A stretch of 64,000 nucleotides of DNA, from contig NZ_RBKX01000001.1 in assembly GCF_003634615.1 (NCBI RefSeq), positions 496,001 to 560,000 of the forward strand. The letters run 5' to 3'. Of this stretch, positions 16,666-25,875 are shown in pieces (position 1 is the first letter of the stretch; each line of letters opens with the position of its first letter). The stretch comes from Flavobacterium sp. 102. Its GTDB lineage: Bacteria; Bacteroidota; Bacteroidia; Flavobacteriales; Flavobacteriaceae. A model generated the notes under the pieces. The model was not told where the DNA came from. It ran no database searches and saw only the letters and a program-made list of their open reading frames with translations. Position numbers and translations under genes: made by a program.

Positions 16666-19600
16666 TTATTTTATCACTTCCACCCATTGGCCTTTAGTGC
16701 GTGCTAAAAACTCATTGTCATACATCGCTTCACACTGCAATCCCGGCAAATAATATTTACCCAAATAAGAAGCGTTCAACAAGATTTTAAACTGTCGAGT
16801 TTCAGCCGCTTTCAAACTGAAATAATAATTGGCGCGGTCATCACGAATATCGATATAATCCGCTAGATTACTTGTTGCATCCCCAAAATCAGTATAACGT
16901 GTATTCACAATTTCAAATCCGGAAGGCAGAATTTGCGACAAGGCGATGTTCTCTACTCTTTCGTTTTTGCGATTCGTTAAAGTCACTTCTGCATAGAATT
17001 CGGTGCCTTGTGCAATTTTCGAAACATTGATGGCTTTGCCTTTTCGGTCTTTGAAAACCACATTGGCTGTTACATTATTTTGCATCGGTTTTTCGCTTCC
17101 CACCGGAAGAATACCGCTATTCAAGACGCGAACAAACAACGTATTCTTTTTATTGTTCTTAATCGTCACCGAATTATTGCCCATTTTTATTTTCAAGTCA
17201 CGTTGGGCAATTGTTTTATCTGTCGTGATGACTTCCGATTTTCCGGAATTCGTATACGAAATAGATACGCCTTTAGGACCATTCGACTTGGCAAATTTTG
17301 CCATCGCATAAAGCCCATAAGCGGTAGTTTGCGTACTCATCCATTGTTGGCTCGAAAGGTTTTTGGCCAATTTAGTCGCCATGGCAAACGCTTTTGGTTT
17401 CTGACCTAACAATATCAAAGTTTCCAACGCCATCGCTCTGTTTCTATCGGCTGAACCATAGTAATAATGGTAATAATTGTTGTCTGTTACTTGCTCATCA
17501 ATAAACGATTTGCTCAATAACGACATTCCGGCAGCATTTTGTTTGACCAAAGCATAACTCGCCGCCAAACGCAATTTACTTTCGTTAGAAATACCAACGG
17601 TTTCACGCAGTCTGTTCATCGACGCCAAATCGGCAGAACCGGCTAAGGCTAAAGTGTACAAACGATACGCTTGAGCAAAATCATTGCCGTATTGTTTTTC
17701 GTAACGCCATTGTTTGGCTTGCTTTTGTTGGTACGAAATCCATTTCGTTTTGAAATTAATCGGTAACAAATAACCTTTTTTCTCGGCTTCAATCAAGAAA
17801 TGTCCGGCATAAGAAGTTCCCCAATCATCGGTATCAGAATTGCCCGGCCAATAAGACAAACCACCATTCGCTTGTTGGAAATTACCCAAACGTTGAATTC
17901 CGGCGGTAACATTTTTCTGAATTTTTTGTTTGTAAGTGGCATCCAAATCCATGATTTCAGTCAAATACAATTGTGGAAATACCGAAGAGGTCGTTTGCTC
18001 AACACAACCGTGAGGATATTGAACTAAATAATTCAATCTTCTTCCGAAATCGACTGTCGGTACCGAAGAAACTTCCATTTTGGCTTTGTTGCTTCCGCTG
18101 ACGCCAAAGGTTTTCCAGGTTACCGTTTTAGAACTATTTGGCGGAATCACCACATCGGTAAAGTCATTCGTTACCGGATTCGGATTGGTCACATCAATCT
18201 CAACGGTGTAAGTCGATTTTGCTGCACCGGAAGTCGCGATGATGTCAATTTTACCAATACCGGTTGTGGCTCCGACTTCCAAATTGAAGTACGCCATTTT
18301 TTCATCAGGTTCGGTGAATTTCACAATTTGACTGGCATTTCCAACAACTCTAACGCTACTATTGGTTTTGATTTGTAGTGTTACATTTTTGATGTGTTTC
18401 TCAGTCGCAAAAAGCGTCACCGGAATCGTTACTTTTTCCGAAGGCGAAATTTTTCTCGGTAACGAAGCCAAGATCATCAACGGGCTTTTCACTTGTGTGG
18501 CTTTTTCGGCCATGCCATAAGCACTGGTTTTAGCATCCGCAGCTACGACCATCGTGCGAACCGAACCGATGTATTTTGGCAAAGTAATTTTATGTGTTTT
18601 GGAACCGCCATTCAATTCAAATGGTCCGAGATACATCACGACCGGTTTAAAACGATTCGCTTTTTTGGCTTTGCCACCACCGGCATCAGCATCACCACCA
18701 ATACTGAATACTTGGTTGACTTTTCCGCCATAGGCACCAATGATTTGGTCATAAATATCCCAAGTTCTTACGCCTAAAGCTTCTCGAGTGTAAAAACTGG
18801 TCCAAGCATTTGGCGTTTTAAATCGGGTTAAATCCAATAACCCTTCATCGACCACCGCGATAGTATAAGTCATTCTTTTGCCTTTCTTTTCGGAAACTTT
18901 TACGTTGATGGTTTGCTCAGGGCGTAAGACATCCGGCATGGAAAGTACCGGTTCCAATACGGTATTTTTATCGACTACTTCAATCGGAACGATGCCGTAC
19001 ATTCTGATTGGCGAATCGTTTTTGGTAGAAGCATGAGGTTGCAATAACGAAATATTGATGTATACATTTGGCGCCATGTCGCCGGTGATTGGCAACTCGA
19101 CAGTGGTTTCACCCTTTTTGGTTTTGGTCCAAATGGTTTTCAACACTTTGGTTCCGTTTTCAATAGAAATCATTGTTCTTCCGCCTTCGCTCGATGGGAA
19201 AAAGATTTTGGCTTTGTCCCCAACGGCATAATTGGTTTTATCGGTAGAGAATTTCAACATCGTAGCCGATTCACCATCGGTGCTTCTGCTTTTGGCAGAC
19301 CACCAAGGCATATCGATATAGACTTTTATACCGGTGGCGTGACCATCAGTTGGATCGGTTACTCGGATTAAATAATTGCCCCAATCTTCATCGGGAACTA
19401 CAAAGGATATGCTTCCTTTTCCGGACGCATCCGTATTGGTATAGAAATTTTTGTAGCCAATCGTAGCATTCGAAGTATTGTAGTTCGACAGATTGTCATT
19501 GGAAGCATCCCACCACCAACGCGATTGCAAACGGTAAACGCTCACTTGTAAGTTTTTTACCGAACGCGGACGACCATTTTCACTAACGGTTACGATGTCG

Positions 19601-22338
19601 AAACGGTTGCTTCTGCCGGTTTCAATCATGCCGTACTTATTAGGCTCAGGCGATTTTACTCCGACATACGTTTGGTAAGGCGAATAAGAAGTCGAAGCCA
19701 CATCGGTACTCACATCACCGCCGTTTTCATAGACTTTAGTAATAAAAGCGGCACGCAACATTCCCGGTGCTTGCCCTTGAATCGTTGGTTTGATTGGAAT
19801 GGAAGCACGACCTTGGGCGTCTACTTTTCCGGAAAAAATATTGATTTCTTCGGTATAGAAACTTTTCGTTGGATCATCAAAAACGTATTTGTCAAAACCT
19901 TTGAATGTCGTTACCTGTTGGGAGAACTTGGCTTGGACTTCAGTTTTTAAATCTTTGGCAACAGCGCCGTGCAACCACAACACTTGGATATTATTTACAT
20001 TGTCTTTGCTCGCCGAAAGAATTGGCTCATTGAAACTGTTTTTGATTTTCAAACGATTGGGTTTGATGGTTTCAATTTTGATGCTTTTGTAAAAACGAGC
20101 GCCACCAATACTGATTACCGCTTCCCAATTTCCGGTAATGTCTTCAGTTTCGGTTGGAATGATAAATTTGTAATGATTGAGATCATTTAGTTTTTGAACG
20201 GCTTCGTAAACGGTTTTACCGTTCGGGTCGTTCATTTTTAATTTAATCGGATGTGATGCCGGCAGTTTATTCGCATTATCATTTAAAATAAAAGACAAAT
20301 ACACCGTATCACCCGGACGCCAGACGCCTCGTTCCCCATAGATATAGCCTTTCAATCCTTTTTGTAAAGTTTCTCCGGAAACATCGAAGTTACTCACGGA
20401 CAAAGACAATTCATCGTCCAATTTCACATACGTACTTTGATCACCGTCACTCACGATAGCGAAATAGGCGTATTTTTCTAACTGGAAAGAAACCATTCCG
20501 TCGCCATCTGTAGTTGAAGAAGCTATTTTTTGTTGTTGGTAGTTGTACAAATCGACTTTGGCTCCACGAACAGCGTCGGTAGAAATGATATCACTCACTG
20601 CAATGACGATAGATTTATCGGTGCCGCGTTTGGCAATTACCCCTAAATCACTGGCTAAAATATTAGTCCCTAATCTCGTGTTGTAAAAATAATAATCCGA
20701 GCATGGATCTTGGCTTTCGCGCCATTCGTAATCTTGCTCATAGTAATAGTCATATCCACTGTTGCTGTAATTCACATCATTTTCATCAACTTCTTCATCG
20801 TTATTGCTTTCCTCATAATAGCCTTCGTCTTCTTCGTCCTCTGAAGTGGTTTGCGAAGTACATTTGTACATCGAATAGTCCTTTTTATACGAGAATTCCA
20901 CACGGTAAATCGCTCCGGGTTCCGGTTTGATAATTTTAGAAAGATCTAAAGCATAGGTATTCCACTTGGTGTAATCGATGAGATTATTTTGTTTTAATTC
21001 GATTTTAGATTTCGCAATAGATTGACCTACTTGTCTCAGATTTCGAGTACCGTTGAGTTCATTATTTTGCAAAAACTGCAGAATATTATTTTTATAGATT
21101 TTGAAAATTTTGACATCAACTGCATTCAGATTGGCCGCTTCGAAATTGATTTTTAAGTTATTGGAACTTGGTAAAATAGTTCCGCTTTTCAACAACTTTA
21201 CGCCGGGTTTGATTTGGTCAAATTGCAACCTTTCAGAATAATTGCTCTTCATTTTATACCCATCGATATTTTCAATCCCTTGAAAAACTTCTATCAATTT
21301 AGTTCCTGAAAAACCCGTTTCCTGAGATTGAACTGCCTCAACAATTTCTTCAAAAGCAACCGCTGCGACGGTATCAACCGCTGTAGAATCATACACTTCT
21401 GCGACAGCAACAGCTTCATTGGCAATGCCTTTGTCAACTTTAGAGGCAGGTTCTTTATTGTAAAAGACTTTGAGTACGTTACCCATTGTAGTAAACTTGA
21501 GATTGGCGGTATTTTCAATGGCCACTAATCCTTTGAAATCTTGGTCTTTTTTTAATGGATCAGAAAAATTAATCAATACCGATTGGTTGTTGGCATCGCC
21601 GACTTCAATCTTTAAAACTTTAAATTGATTTTTGCCCGGAATCGGGAATTTAGCCACGCCTTTTTGGTCGATATCAACATCGTCTCCATCCCAATTGATA
21701 ATGATTTCCGTGTCATCGTCAAAACGTTGGATACTGTCAATCATAAATTTAAAATCGGTAGCGGTACTTACTGCTTTGTCGAATTTTATCTTTAGTTTTT
21801 TATCGTTCTGAGTGGCTTCGATTATTTTTTGGGCATCTTCAAAACTCAAATTGTCTGCCGTTTTCAGATTTCCGTTTAAGTAATACCAATCTTTACTGTA
21901 AGATTGCAAATCCTGAGTATTGACTATAAAATCCTGCTTAATCGTTTTTACTGAAAAGTTGAAATCTTTGAGTTCTTTGGGAACATTGTTCGTGATTTCT
22001 GAAAGATGTAGCGTGATTTGGTACAAAGTGTTTTGTTCCAATTTGTCTTTAGGTATAAACGCAATAGTGTTGGGTGAAAGCGCTACTACTTTCCCTTTCA
22101 CACTAGGTGAAATGTCGAATAAGTCTTCCTCTAACTCTTGGTTGGGCTTCCAATCGCTTTTGTTGAAGGCCAATTGAACCCTAAAGTCCGAGTTGACCGA
22201 GACAAATCCCGATGAAAATCCTGTAATGTAATCTTTGTAGAGTAATGGATCTGAATCAAAATCGGAGGCCGATTTTTTAGAACAGGATTGCCATAAAAAA
22301 ACGGCAACAAGCAAACCGAGAATCTTACTGGTTTTCAT
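16666..22338 (-). CDS. Bacterial alpha-2-macroglobulin lipoprotein (YfhM/MagD-like)
   Basis: 1890 residues with a lipoprotein signal (lipobox QSCSKK). MG domains precede and follow a bait region. The thioester motif is intact as YPHGCVEQTTS, within an alpha-alpha barrel domain (about 1370-1700; LGNFQQANGGLSYWPGN). An acidic, Tyr-rich insert lies at about residues 490-535 (DEEDEGYYEESNNDEEVDEN). Bacterial macroglobulins trap attacking proteases covalently in the periplasm. Its partner PBP1C is encoded next, although a repeat element lies between the two genes. No pathogenicity role should be read into it; it is common in free-living Flavobacterium. Confidence 0.92.
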   Translation of the reverse strand: MKTSKILGLLVAVFLWQSCSKKSASDFDSDPLLYKDYITGFSSGFVSVNSDFRVQLAFNKSDWKPNQELEEDLFDISPSVKGKVVALSPNTIAFIPKDKLEQNTLYQITLHLSEITNNVPKELKDFNFSVKTIKQDFIVNTQDLQSYSKDWYYLNGNLKTADNLSFEDAQKIIEATQNDKKLKIKFDKAVSTATDFKFMIDSIQRFDDDTEIIINWDGDDVDIDQKGVAKFPIPGKNQFKVLKIEVGDANNQSVLINFSDPLKKDQDFKGLVAIENTANLKFTTMGNVLKVFYNKEPASKVDKGIANEAVAVAEVYDSTAVDTVAAVAFEEIVEAVQSQETGFSGTKLIEVFQGIENIDGYKMKSNYSERLQFDQIKPGVKLLKSGTILPSSNNLKINFEAANLNAVDVKIFKIYKNNILQFLQNNELNGTRNLRQVGQSIAKSKIELKQNNLIDYTKWNTYALDLSKIIKPEPGAIYRVEFSYKKDYSMYKCTSQTTSEDEEDEGYYEESNNDEEVDENDVNYSNSGYDYYYEQDYEWRESQDPCSDYYFYNTRLGTNILASDLGVIAKRGTDKSIVIAVSDIISTDAVRGAKVDLYNYQQQKIASSTTDGDGMVSFQLEKYAYFAIVSDGDQSTYVKLDDELSLSVSNFDVSGETLQKGLKGYIYGERGVWRPGDTVYLSFILNDNANKLPASHPIKLKMNDPNGKTVYEAVQKLNDLNHYKFIIPTETEDITGNWEAVISIGGARFYKSIKIETIKPNRLKIKNSFNEPILSASKDNVNNIQVLWLHGAVAKDLKTEVQAKFSQQVTTFKGFDKYVFDDPTKSFYTEEINIFSGKVDAQGRASIPIKPTIQGQAPGMLRAAFITKVYENGGDVSTDVASTSYSPYQTYVGVKSPEPNKYGMIETGRSNRFDIVTVSENGRPRSVKNLQVSVYRLQSRWWWDASNDNLSNYNTSNATIGYKNFYTNTDASGKGSISFVVPDEDWGNYLIRVTDPTDGHATGIKVYIDMPWWSAKSRSTDGESATMLKFSTDKTNYAVGDKAKIFFPSSEGGRTMISIENGTKVLKTIWTKTKKGETTVELPITGDMAPNVYINISLLQPHASTKNDSPIRMYGIVPIEVVDKNTVLEPVLSMPDVLRPEQTINVKVSEKKGKRMTYTIAVVDEGLLDLTRFKTPNAWTSFYTREALGVRTWDIYDQIIGAYGGKVNQVFSIGGDADAGGGKAKKANRFKPVVMYLGPFELNGGSKTHKITLPKYIGSVRTMVVAADAKTSAYGMAEKATQVKSPLMILASLPRKISPSEKVTIPVTLFATEKHIKNVTLQIKTNSSVRVVGNASQIVKFTEPDEKMAYFNLEVGATTGIGKIDIIATSGAAKSTYTVEIDVTNPNPVTNDFTDVVIPPNSSKTVTWKTFGVSGSNKAKMEVSSVPTVDFGRRLNYLVQYPHGCVEQTTSSVFPQLYLTEIMDLDATYKQKIQKNVTAGIQRLGNFQQANGGLSYWPGNSDTDDWGTSYAGHFLIEAEKKGYLLPINFKTKWISYQQKQAKQWRYEKQYGNDFAQAYRLYTLALAGSADLASMNRLRETVGISNESKLRLAASYALVKQNAAGMSLLSKSFIDEQVTDNNYYHYYYGSADRNRAMALETLILLGQKPKAFAMATKLAKNLSSQQWMSTQTTAYGLYAMAKFAKSNGPKGVSISYTNSGKSEVITTDKTIAQRDLKIKMGNNSVTIKNNKKNTLFVRVLNSGILPVGSEKPMQNNVTANVVFKDRKGKAINVSKIAQGTEFYAEVTLTNRKNERVENIALSQILPSGFEIVNTRYTDFGDATSNLADYIDIRDDRANYYFSLKAAETRQFKILLNASYLGKYYLPGLQCEAMYDNEFLARTKGQWVEVIK

Positions 22339-22468
22339 CGTTTAATAAGAGATTATTTGTTAGAACTTATTCCTTGGAAAATTTTTCCCAATTAGCATTA
22401 TAACGTTAAAAATATTAAAATATTATTGATGTTATGAATTATTTTTTAGGAATATTTTTCTTAAAGTT

Positions 22469-22912
22469 TTATTTCCTTCTAGAAGCAAAAAAGCGCACCA
22501 TTAAATCCGAAGCTTCTTGGGCCAAAATCCCTTTAATTACTTGGGTTTTCGGATGAAGTTGTGTGCCCAAATTTTGAAAACCACGTTGCTCATCTGAAGC
22601 GCCGAAAACTACTTTAGAAATTTGACTCCAATACAATGCTCCGGCACACATTTGACATGGTTCTAAAGTAACATATAAAGTACAGCCTTTTAAGTATTTT
22701 CCACCGATAAAATTCGCTGCCGAAGTAATGGCTTGCATTTCGGCATGAGCAGTAACATCGTTGAGCATTTCGGTAAGATTGTGTGTTCTTGCGATGACTT
22801 TATTATCGATTACAATTACGGCTCCGACCGGAATTTCGCCTTTTTCAAAAGCCAGTTCAGCTTCCTGCAAAGCTTTTTTCATAAAATACTCGTCGGTGAA
22901 AGGATTTTCCAT
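22469..22912 (-). CDS. tadA: tRNA-specific adenosine deaminase TadA
   Basis: I start it at the ATG at 22912 (MENPFTDEYFMKKALQEAELA), giving 147 residues. A longer frame runs into the divergent dxs region. The zinc deaminase motifs are HAEMQAI and PCQMCAGAL. It converts the wobble adenosine of tRNA-Arg(ACG) to inosine. It is divergent from dxs with only 37 bp between start codons. Confidence 0.93.
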   Translation of the reverse strand: MENPFTDEYFMKKALQEAELAFEKGEIPVGAVIVIDNKVIARTHNLTEMLNDVTAHAEMQAITSAANFIGGKYLKGCTLYVTLEPCQMCAGALYWSQISKVVFGASDEQRGFQNLGTQLHPKTQVIKGILAQEASDLMVRFFASRRK

Positions 22913-22937
22913 AAAACAAAAATACAATTTCAATTCG

Positions 22938-22945
22938 TACATTTG
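22938..22945 (+). promoter_or_regulatory. Candidate minus-7 box for dxs, implying a near-leaderless mRNA
   Basis: TACATTTG matches TAnnTTTG and ends only 4 bp before the dxs ATG at 22950. Transcription would then start at or beside the start codon. Confidence 0.4.
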
Positions 22946-22949
22946 TCTC

Positions 22950-24743
22950 ATGGTTAAAAAATTGCTTGAACAGATTAACAATCCCGCTGATTTGCGAAAA
23001 TTAGACGTAGCTCAATTGCCCGAATTGGCGGCAGCGTTGCGCGAATTTATTATTGATATTGTTTCGGTAAAAGAAGGTCATCTCGGAGCGAGTTTGGGTG
23101 TAGTCGAATTGACGATTGCTTTGCACTATGTGTTTAATACGCCCGAAGATTTATTGGTTTGGGATGTTGGCCATCAAGCTTATGGTCATAAAATTTTAAC
23201 CGAAAGAAGAACCAAATTCGATACCAATCGCCAACTCGGCGGACTTTCCGGTTTTCCTAAACGAAGTGAAAGTGTTTATGATACTTTTGGCGTTGGCCAT
23301 TCTTCTACTTCAATTTCTGCCGCTTTGGGTATGGCGATTGCTTCCCAATTGAAAGGCGAAAACAAACACCATATTGCGGTAATCGGTGATGCTTCTATTG
23401 CCAGCGGAATGGCATTTGAAGGTTTGAATCATGCCGGTGTAACTGATGCAGATTTATTGGTAATTTTAAACGATAATGCTATCGGAATTGACCCAAGTGT
23501 TGGTGCCTTGAAAAACTATTTGACTGCGGTTAAAGAAGGCAAAAATCCGAAGCAGAACAACATAATTAAATCGTTGAACTTTAATTATTCGGGGCCGATT
23601 GACGGTCATGATTTGCCAACATTAATCAAAGAATTAGAGCGACTCAAAAAAGTAAAAGGACCGAAGTTTTTACACCTCATCACCACCAAAGGGAAAGGCT
23701 TACAAAAAGCCGAAGAAGACCAAGTGAAGTATCACGCGCCTGGAAAATTTGATGCCGCTACGGGAGAAATTCACAAAACTTCTACCGAAAATCTGGCGCC
23801 GAAATTCCAAGATGTTTTTGGGTTAACCTTGGTTGAATTGGCTAAAAACAATCCGAAAATCATTGGAATCACACCGGCAATGCCCAGCGGAAGTTCAATG
23901 AAATTTATGATGGACGCTTTTCCGAAACGCGCTTTTGATGTTGGGATTGCCGAGCAACACGCCGTAACCCTTTCCGCCGGAATGGCTACGCAAGGCATGG
24001 TTGTTTTTTGCAACATTTATTCGACCTTTTTACAACGCGCTTATGACCAAGTGATACACGATGTGGCTTTGCAAAATCTTCCGGTAATTTTTTGTTTAGA
24101 CCGCGCAGGATTAGTGGGTGAAGATGGCGCAACGCATCACGGTGTTTTTGATATTGCTTACTTGCGCTGTATTCCGAATTTGATAATTTATGCGCCGAAA
24201 GATGAAATCGATTTACAAAATATACTTTACACCGCTTCGTTAGGTTTGAAACATCCTATTGCGATTCGATATCCTCGTGGTCGAGGAAAAAATACCGATT
24301 GGAAATTGCCGACGGATTTTCAAAAAATTGAAATCAGGAAAGCGGAGAAATTGAAAAAAGGTAAAAAAATAGCCGTTTTATCCACCGGAACGATTGCCTA
24401 TAATGTTACTGCAGCTATTAACGAAATAGAAGATTCCGGTAATATTGCGCATTATCATTTTGGGTTTATCAAGCCTTTAGACGAAAAGAAACTACACAAA
24501 ATCTGCGACAAATTCTCCACCATCATTACAGTCGAAGATGGTGTCACCACCGGTGGTTTTGGAAGCGCGATTTTGGAGTTCTCCGCCAAAAATGATTATG
24601 TCAACGAAATTTATCTTTGTGGCGTACCCGATTATTTTATCGAACATGGCACTGTTGACGAGCTGCAACAATTCTGCAACATTGATGTTGATGGTTTAAA
24701 ATCGCTTTTTTCTACTTTACTCGAGGAAGAGGAAGAAGATTAG
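22950..24743 (+). CDS. dxs: 1-deoxy-D-xylulose-5-phosphate synthase
   Basis: 597 residues from the ATG at 22950 (MVKKLLEQINNPADLRKLDV). An upstream extension overlaps tadA and is rejected. The thiamine diphosphate site is visible (VGHSSTSISAALGMA, GDASIASGMAFEGLNHAG, ILNDN). The transketolase pyrimidine domain (GITPAMPSGSS, FDVGIAEQHAVTLSAGMA) and a C-terminal transketolase domain are complete. The enzyme condenses pyruvate and glyceraldehyde 3-phosphate, the first step of the MEP isoprenoid pathway, and also supplies thiamine and pyridoxal synthesis. Confidence 0.93.
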   Translation: MVKKLLEQINNPADLRKLDVAQLPELAAALREFIIDIVSVKEGHLGASLGVVELTIALHYVFNTPEDLLVWDVGHQAYGHKILTERRTKFDTNRQLGGLSGFPKRSESVYDTFGVGHSSTSISAALGMAIASQLKGENKHHIAVIGDASIASGMAFEGLNHAGVTDADLLVILNDNAIGIDPSVGALKNYLTAVKEGKNPKQNNIIKSLNFNYSGPIDGHDLPTLIKELERLKKVKGPKFLHLITTKGKGLQKAEEDQVKYHAPGKFDAATGEIHKTSTENLAPKFQDVFGLTLVELAKNNPKIIGITPAMPSGSSMKFMMDAFPKRAFDVGIAEQHAVTLSAGMATQGMVVFCNIYSTFLQRAYDQVIHDVALQNLPVIFCLDRAGLVGEDGATHHGVFDIAYLRCIPNLIIYAPKDEIDLQNILYTASLGLKHPIAIRYPRGRGKNTDWKLPTDFQKIEIRKAEKLKKGKKIAVLSTGTIAYNVTAAINEIEDSGNIAHYHFGFIKPLDEKKLHKICDKFSTIITVEDGVTTGGFGSAILEFSAKNDYVNEIYLCGVPDYFIEHGTVDELQQFCNIDVDGLKSLFSTLLEEEEED

Positions 24744-24785
24744 GAGTTGCTACGTCAATAAGTTATAATAAATCCGTCAGAAGAT

Positions 24786-24995
24786 ATCTTTTATTCTGTT
24801 ATAGATACTTTTAATATCGTTTCTTTTACTTTTTATACCTTCGAATTTACTTCTAACAACTTCACTTATACTTCTAACAGCTTTACTTAAGCTTTTAATG
24901 CTTAAGAATTTACTTCTAACAAATTTACATATACTTTTAAATATTAAATCTATAGTTATAATAACTTATTTTATACATTTACTATACAAATTTGT
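24786..24995 (+). repeat. Array of ten degenerate 21-bp direct repeats
   Basis: Cutting every 21 bp from 24786 gives ten units in register. Most begin ACTTTTAA or ACTTCTAA: units start at 24807, 24828, 24849, 24870, 24891, 24912, 24933 and so on. The best pair, at 24849 and 24870, share ACTTCTAACA. The array ends 24 bp before an HTH gene. Stop codons occur in it, so it is unlikely to be coding. Confidence 0.75.
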
Positions 24996-25019
24996 TTAAC
25001 CAAGCTAAAATTACTTGTT

Positions 25020-25379
25020 ATGAGAATCGGACTCAACAATATTCACACCGGCATTTTACTAACCAAAGTGATAAAAGAGAAACATATTTCAAATCCGGCA
25101 TTAGGAAAAATGATTGGAAGAATTCCGCTGTCTGTTAAGCAGTATAAACAAAAAAGCACCATGCAAACGGCTGTTTTGGCGGAGATTTGCCATGCCTTGC
25201 AGCATAATTTCTTTAGTGATATGGCCGATAAGTTGCCACAACATTTTACTAAAAACCAACCCAATACCGATAAGATTAATCAGGAGAAAGACGCGTTAAT
25301 TGCACAATTACAGGAAGAGAATAAAGTCTTGAAAATACAGAATGATATTTTGCTGGAGATTCAAAGAGGAAAGGTTTAA
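25020..25379 (+). CDS. Small HTH-type DNA-binding protein with C-terminal coiled coil
   Basis: 119 residues. The first 70 resemble short Bacteroidetes XRE-like helix-turn-helix proteins (ALGKMIGRIPLSVKQYKQKSTM, then LAEICHALQHNFFSDMADKLP). Residues 85-115 form a probable coiled coil (EKDALIAQLQEENKVLKIQNDILLEI). It may be a small regulator acting on nearby DNA. It lies directly downstream of the 21-bp array and upstream of the restriction-modification remnant. The target is unknown; autoregulation through the array is speculation. Confidence 0.65.
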   Translation: MRIGLNNIHTGILLTKVIKEKHISNPALGKMIGRIPLSVKQYKQKSTMQTAVLAEICHALQHNFFSDMADKLPQHFTKNQPNTDKINQEKDALIAQLQEENKVLKIQNDILLEIQRGKV

Positions 25380-25474
25380 GGTGGTTGTTTTGGGTTAAAA
25401 GAATAAATCAGCTATTACTGAAAACTACTGTTAATTGCTGGACTTAATAAATTTGTTCACAATTCAATTATAAG

Positions 25475-25519
25475 TACACAAAAAGTGTATTTAGTTTATT
25501 TGCAAATACATTAAATTTG
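25475..25519 (+). promoter_or_regulatory. Possible promoter/operator of the restriction-modification remnant
   Basis: TACAC-AAAAA-GTGTA is a 15-bp palindromic site at 25475-25489. A TAAATTTG minus-7 box follows at 25512-25519, 25 bp before the methylase remnant ATG. Confidence 0.4.
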
Positions 25520-25544
25520 TTATCGTAGTTTTAATTTTATTATA

Positions 25545-25634
25545 ATGAAAATAGTTTCTTTTTTCGCAGGTGCGGGTGGTTTAGATTTAGGTTTTGAAAA
25601 AGCTAAAAAAATTTCAATTAAAAATATTGCATAA
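25545..25634 (+). pseudogene. Internally deleted C5-cytosine DNA methyltransferase
   Basis: A 29-codon frame reads MKIVSFFAGAGGLDLGFEKA. This is the unmistakable start of a C5-cytosine methylase, with SAM motif I FxGxGG, where several hundred residues should follow. It then reads AKKISIKNIA and stops, one base before the next ATG. That tail resembles the last residues of such enzymes, so an internal deletion that kept the original stop is the simplest explanation. The catalytic Pro-Cys motif and target-recognition region are absent, so it is non-functional. Confidence 0.75.
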
Positions 25635-25635
25635 T

Positions 25636-25875
25636 ATGGATACTATTAAATTTCAAAACAAAGAATACAAAGCACGAGAAATAGAGCTTAACGAATTGGG
25701 CAAAATTTTAGTTTCAACAACAAGTTTGAATAATGCTTTAATGATTAATGGAAGCAATTATGTTTCAAATGAAGCAGAAAACATTGATGAAAGGATTTAC
25801 TATTTCATTGAAGAAGACGAAATAGAATTGAACGAAACAGATTTAGTTAAATTAATTAGTTCGCAAACAGTATGA
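25636..25875 (+). CDS. Hypothetical 79-aa acidic protein of the restriction-modification remnant
   Basis: I start it at the ATG at 25636 (MDTIKFQNKEYKAREIEL), one base after the methylase-remnant stop, giving 79 residues. A 14-codon longer frame is possible but overlaps the remnant. The sequence is rich in Glu, Asn and Ile with no signal or membrane segment, and I do not recognise a family. It overlaps the following gene by four bases (ATGA), which indicates translational coupling in a methylase, small protein, nuclease operon. Confidence 0.6.
   Translation: MDTIKFQNKEYKAREIELNELGKILVSTTSLNNALMINGSNYVSNEAENIDERIYYFIEEDEIELNETDLVKLISSQTV

Noticed and set aside
20740..20860. Acidic Tyr/Glu-rich stretch in the macroglobulin as a repeat insertion
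   Set aside because: It does not match the dispersed repeats, and similar acidic loops are plausible in this family.
19672..21528. Several plus-strand frames opposite the macroglobulin gene
   Set aside because: They are shadows of a continuous 1890-codon gene with clear family motifs.
22761..22949. N-terminal extension of dxs by 63 codons
   Set aside because: It lies antisense within tadA; the ATG at 22950 gives the normal DXS N-terminus.
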